This document shows positions 61,429-63,052 of a stretch of DNA of 63,052 nt, piece after piece (positions within the stretch are counted from its first letter, which is position 1; every line of letters begins with the position of its first letter). Made by a program: the position numbers and the translations under genes. The notes beneath the pieces were generated by a model. That model saw only the letters and a list, made by a program, of their open reading frames with translations. It had not been told where the DNA came from and did not search any database. Source of the stretch: Chthoniobacteraceae bacterium. GTDB lineage: Bacteria; Verrucomicrobiota; Verrucomicrobiia; Chthoniobacterales; Chthoniobacteraceae. The DNA lies in the NCBI GenBank assembly GCA_947471505.1, contig CANIWM010000026.1:1-63052 (forward strand), read 5' to 3'.

Positions 61429-62657
61429 CCTATACCGAGTCGCTCGACTGGCTCTACGGGCTGCAAGTCCACGGGATCATCCTCGGCCTAGAAAGCATCC
61501 AGCGACTTTGCGAAGCGCTCGGCGTCGAGACCTCCAGCACCGACCAGCGCCGATTCATCCACGTCGCCGGGACAAACGGAAAAGGCTCCGTCTGCGCATT
61601 CGCCGCCGCCATGCTGTGCGCATCGGGAAAACGCACCGGGCTTTACACCTCCCCGCACCTCGTGAACTTCCGCGAGCGCATCCGACTCGGGCGCAACCCT
61701 ATCCCAGAAGCGCAAGTCGCCGAAGGGCTCAGCGACATCCGAACCCTCACGGCGAACTGGGAACGCAGCGTCACGTTTTTTGAAGCCACGACAGCCCTCG
61801 CTCTCGCGTGGTTCCAGCGGCAGCACGCCGAATGGGTCGTCCTAGAAACCGGCCTCGGCGGGCGGCTCGACGCCACCAACGTCGTCACCCCAGCCGTCAG
61901 CGTCATCACCGCCATCGGGCTCGATCACACGCACTACCTCGGCACCACGCTCTCCGCCGTTGCCGGGGAAAAAGCGGGCATTATAAAGCGCGGCGTCCCC
62001 GTCGTCTCATCGCCGCAAGAGCCCGAAGCGGACGTTGTCATCGCCGACACCGCCGCCCAGCTCGACGCCCCGCTCACACGCATCTCCAATCCCATCGCCG
62101 ACAACTGCGAACTCGCACTCGCCGGGAGCCACCAGCGCATGAACGCCGCCGTCGCATTTGCCGCCATCGTCGCCGCCGGACTGCGCCCAGACCCTCGCGC
62201 CATCTACAACGCCCTCCGCGTCGTCGAATGGCCGGGCCGATTCCAGCGAGTCGGCGACGGACGAATCATCCTCGACGGCGCGCACAACCCGCACGCCGCC
62301 CGCCGCCTCGCAGAGACATGGCGCGAAGTTTTCCCCGGCGAAAAAGCCGTCCTCATCCTCGGCGCGATGGCCGACAAAGACATCGCCGGCATCTGCGAAG
62401 CCCTCGCGCCCATCGCCTCCCGCATCCTCTGCGTCCCCGTCGCGAATCCCCGCAGCGCCACTGCCGCCGCCCTCGCCGAACTCGCGCGCCCCTTTGCCGA
62501 TAGCGCCGAACTTTCCACGCACCTCAGCCTCGCCGCCGCCCTCGCCGCAGCGGGAGAAAGCGAGCGCATCCTCATCGCAGGCTCGCTCTTCCTCATCGGC
62601 GAAGCCCTCGTCCACTTCGGCCTCGCAGAGCCCGATGGTCGCACGACGAGCCAGTAA
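61425..62657 (+). CDS. folC: Folylpolyglutamate synthase/dihydrofolate synthase
   Basis: Adds glutamates to folates (and, in the bifunctional form, L-Glu to dihydropteroate). The 410-residue Mur-ligase-fold protein has the P-loop HVAGTNGKGSVCAF at about 47-60, TGLYTSPHLVNFRERIRL, ETGLGGRLDATNVV, AVAGEKAGIIKRGVPVV and ILDGAHNPHAARRLAE. The ATG at 61425 overlaps the accD stop as ATGA, so translation is coupled to accD. Secure family; whether both activities are present is not visible. Confidence 0.94.
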   Translation: MTYTESLDWLYGLQVHGIILGLESIQRLCEALGVETSSTDQRRFIHVAGTNGKGSVCAFAAAMLCASGKRTGLYTSPHLVNFRERIRLGRNPIPEAQVAEGLSDIRTLTANWERSVTFFEATTALALAWFQRQHAEWVVLETGLGGRLDATNVVTPAVSVITAIGLDHTHYLGTTLSAVAGEKAGIIKRGVPVVSSPQEPEADVVIADTAAQLDAPLTRISNPIADNCELALAGSHQRMNAAVAFAAIVAAGLRPDPRAIYNALRVVEWPGRFQRVGDGRIILDGAHNPHAARRLAETWREVFPGEKAVLILGAMADKDIAGICEALAPIASRILCVPVANPRSATAAALAELARPFADSAELSTHLSLAAALAAAGESERILIAGSLFLIGEALVHFGLAEPDGRTTSQ

Positions 62658-62658
62658 T

Positions 62659-62833
62659 CACTCCGCGATATTGAGCCGCAGGAATCGCTTCGCCGTTCCG
62701 CCGGGGACGGCGAACTTCAAGCGCCAGTGCTGGTCGCCGTTGCTCTCGGTGCTGATGAGTTCCGTGAGGTCGGGCGCGGTGGGCGTCCAGCCTGCGAGGT
62801 CGGCGGAGACTTCGCCGAAAACGCTGGTGATCC
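62659..62833 (-). pseudogene. C-terminal scrap of a surface-protein-like frame
   Basis: On the minus strand this encodes ITSVFGEVSADLAGWTPTA, then a TESNGDQHWRLKFAVPGGTA stretch and LRLNIAE before a stop, similar in style to the C-terminus of Verrucomicrobial surface proteins. There is no start codon or upstream domain, and the sequence leading into it is a TTGAGGG-like heptamer stretch (about 62848-62863), so it looks like a broken 3' end. Between here and 62940 I see nothing else. Confidence 0.45.
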
Positions 62834-62939
62834 TAAAAACGGCAGTTGAGGGTTGAGGGCGAGGGGGAGCGGCGCGGGTTGGATTTCACGGTGGCGGCAG
62901 GTCGATGATGCTGCGCGCGGTGGTTGCGCGGTCGCTGTT

Positions 62940-63052
62940 TTAGAAAATCAGCGCGTTTTGTTTGGGTGGGGAGAGGCCTCGGGCGAGGTAGGGGGCGAGG
63001 ATTCTTTTCCAAATTCGTTGCCAGCGTTGTGGGGCGCTCAACTGCTCCGCAG
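62940..63052 (-). CDS. C-terminal end of a gene entering from the right edge
   Basis: The minus strand ends with an in-frame TAA at 62940-62942 after APQRWQRIWKRILAPYLARG and LSPPKQNALIF. The frame is open to the window edge, so this is the last 37 codons of a larger gene. Too little is present to name a family; the Trp/Arg-rich, Pro-Lys end is compatible with a nucleic-acid-binding protein. Confidence 0.5.
   Translation of the reverse strand, partial: AEQLSAPQRWQRIWKRILAPYLARGLSPPKQNALIF

Overview
The window is GC-rich bacterial chromosome, gene-dense on both strands, with no rRNA and no CRISPR array. Several families point to the PVC superphylum, most likely Verrucomicrobiota (Spartobacteria/Chthoniobacter-like; this placement is inference). 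They are two Tat-type DUF1501 proteins, a DUF1549/DUF1553 protein with an N-terminal c-type heme motif, a PVC-type beta-propeller/HEAT/heme protein, a 2248-residue alpha-2-macroglobulin-like protein, a 1920-residue lamin-tail/CotH-type secreted protein and a TIGR03067-like small protein.

Layout. 0.2-3.4 kb is a housekeeping run (prs, rplY, pth, rpsF, ssb) closed by a strong intrinsic terminator. 3.4-3.8 kb is a non-coding inverted-repeat element. 3.8-9.1 kb carries a tandem-HTH-like protein, a TauE-type permease, a small unknown coupled to bioA, a CPBP protease, a tiny lipoprotein and a TPR protein. 9.1-17.5 kb carries a GT4 glycogen synthase, a second tiny lipoprotein with terminator, an FHA/REC regulator, leuD, a CLC channel that looks like the fluoride clade, an FGGY kinase and ApbE. 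17.5-21.9 kb is a translationally coupled minus-strand operon (zinc-ribbon/degenerate methyltransferase fused to GT2, methyltransferase, epimerase) followed by an M42 peptidase. 22-31 kb holds a response regulator, DUF1501, tRNA-Ser(GGA) and the giant macroglobulin. 31.2-33.8 kb is a two-gene unit: a repeat-rich protein with a Roadblock-like C-terminus, then an MglA-type GTPase fused to a GFA zinc domain. 33.8-46.4 kb is glnK-amt, pirin, the lamin-tail/CotH giant, a small lipoprotein, rhomboid-nagB, tRNA-Val(UAC), an L,D-transpeptidase and a DEAD-box helicase.

46.4-49.7 kb is the accessory island, visibly more AT-rich in part. It has an IS66 transposase remnant, two paralogous Imm11-like immunity genes without a toxin, a RAYT (REP-associated tyrosine transposase) gene framed by 30-bp inverted repeats, a non-coding 21-bp tandem array, and two copies of a 127-bp segment. 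49.7-54.2 kb is the DUF1549/DUF1553 plus DUF1501 pair, split by an opposing Uma2 gene. 54.2-57.1 kb is pilT and pilB. 57.3-62.7 kb is the PVC heme protein, accD and folC. The right edge carries a C-terminal coding scrap and the end of a gene that enters from outside.

The most interesting signals are the MglA-GFA fusion with its repeat-carrying partner, the two unrelated-looking 21-bp-period arrays (one coding, one not), heptanucleotide tandem repeats that form hairpins at several gene borders (one covers a start codon), and the RAYT/immunity island. All family names come from motifs read in the translations; no database search was run.
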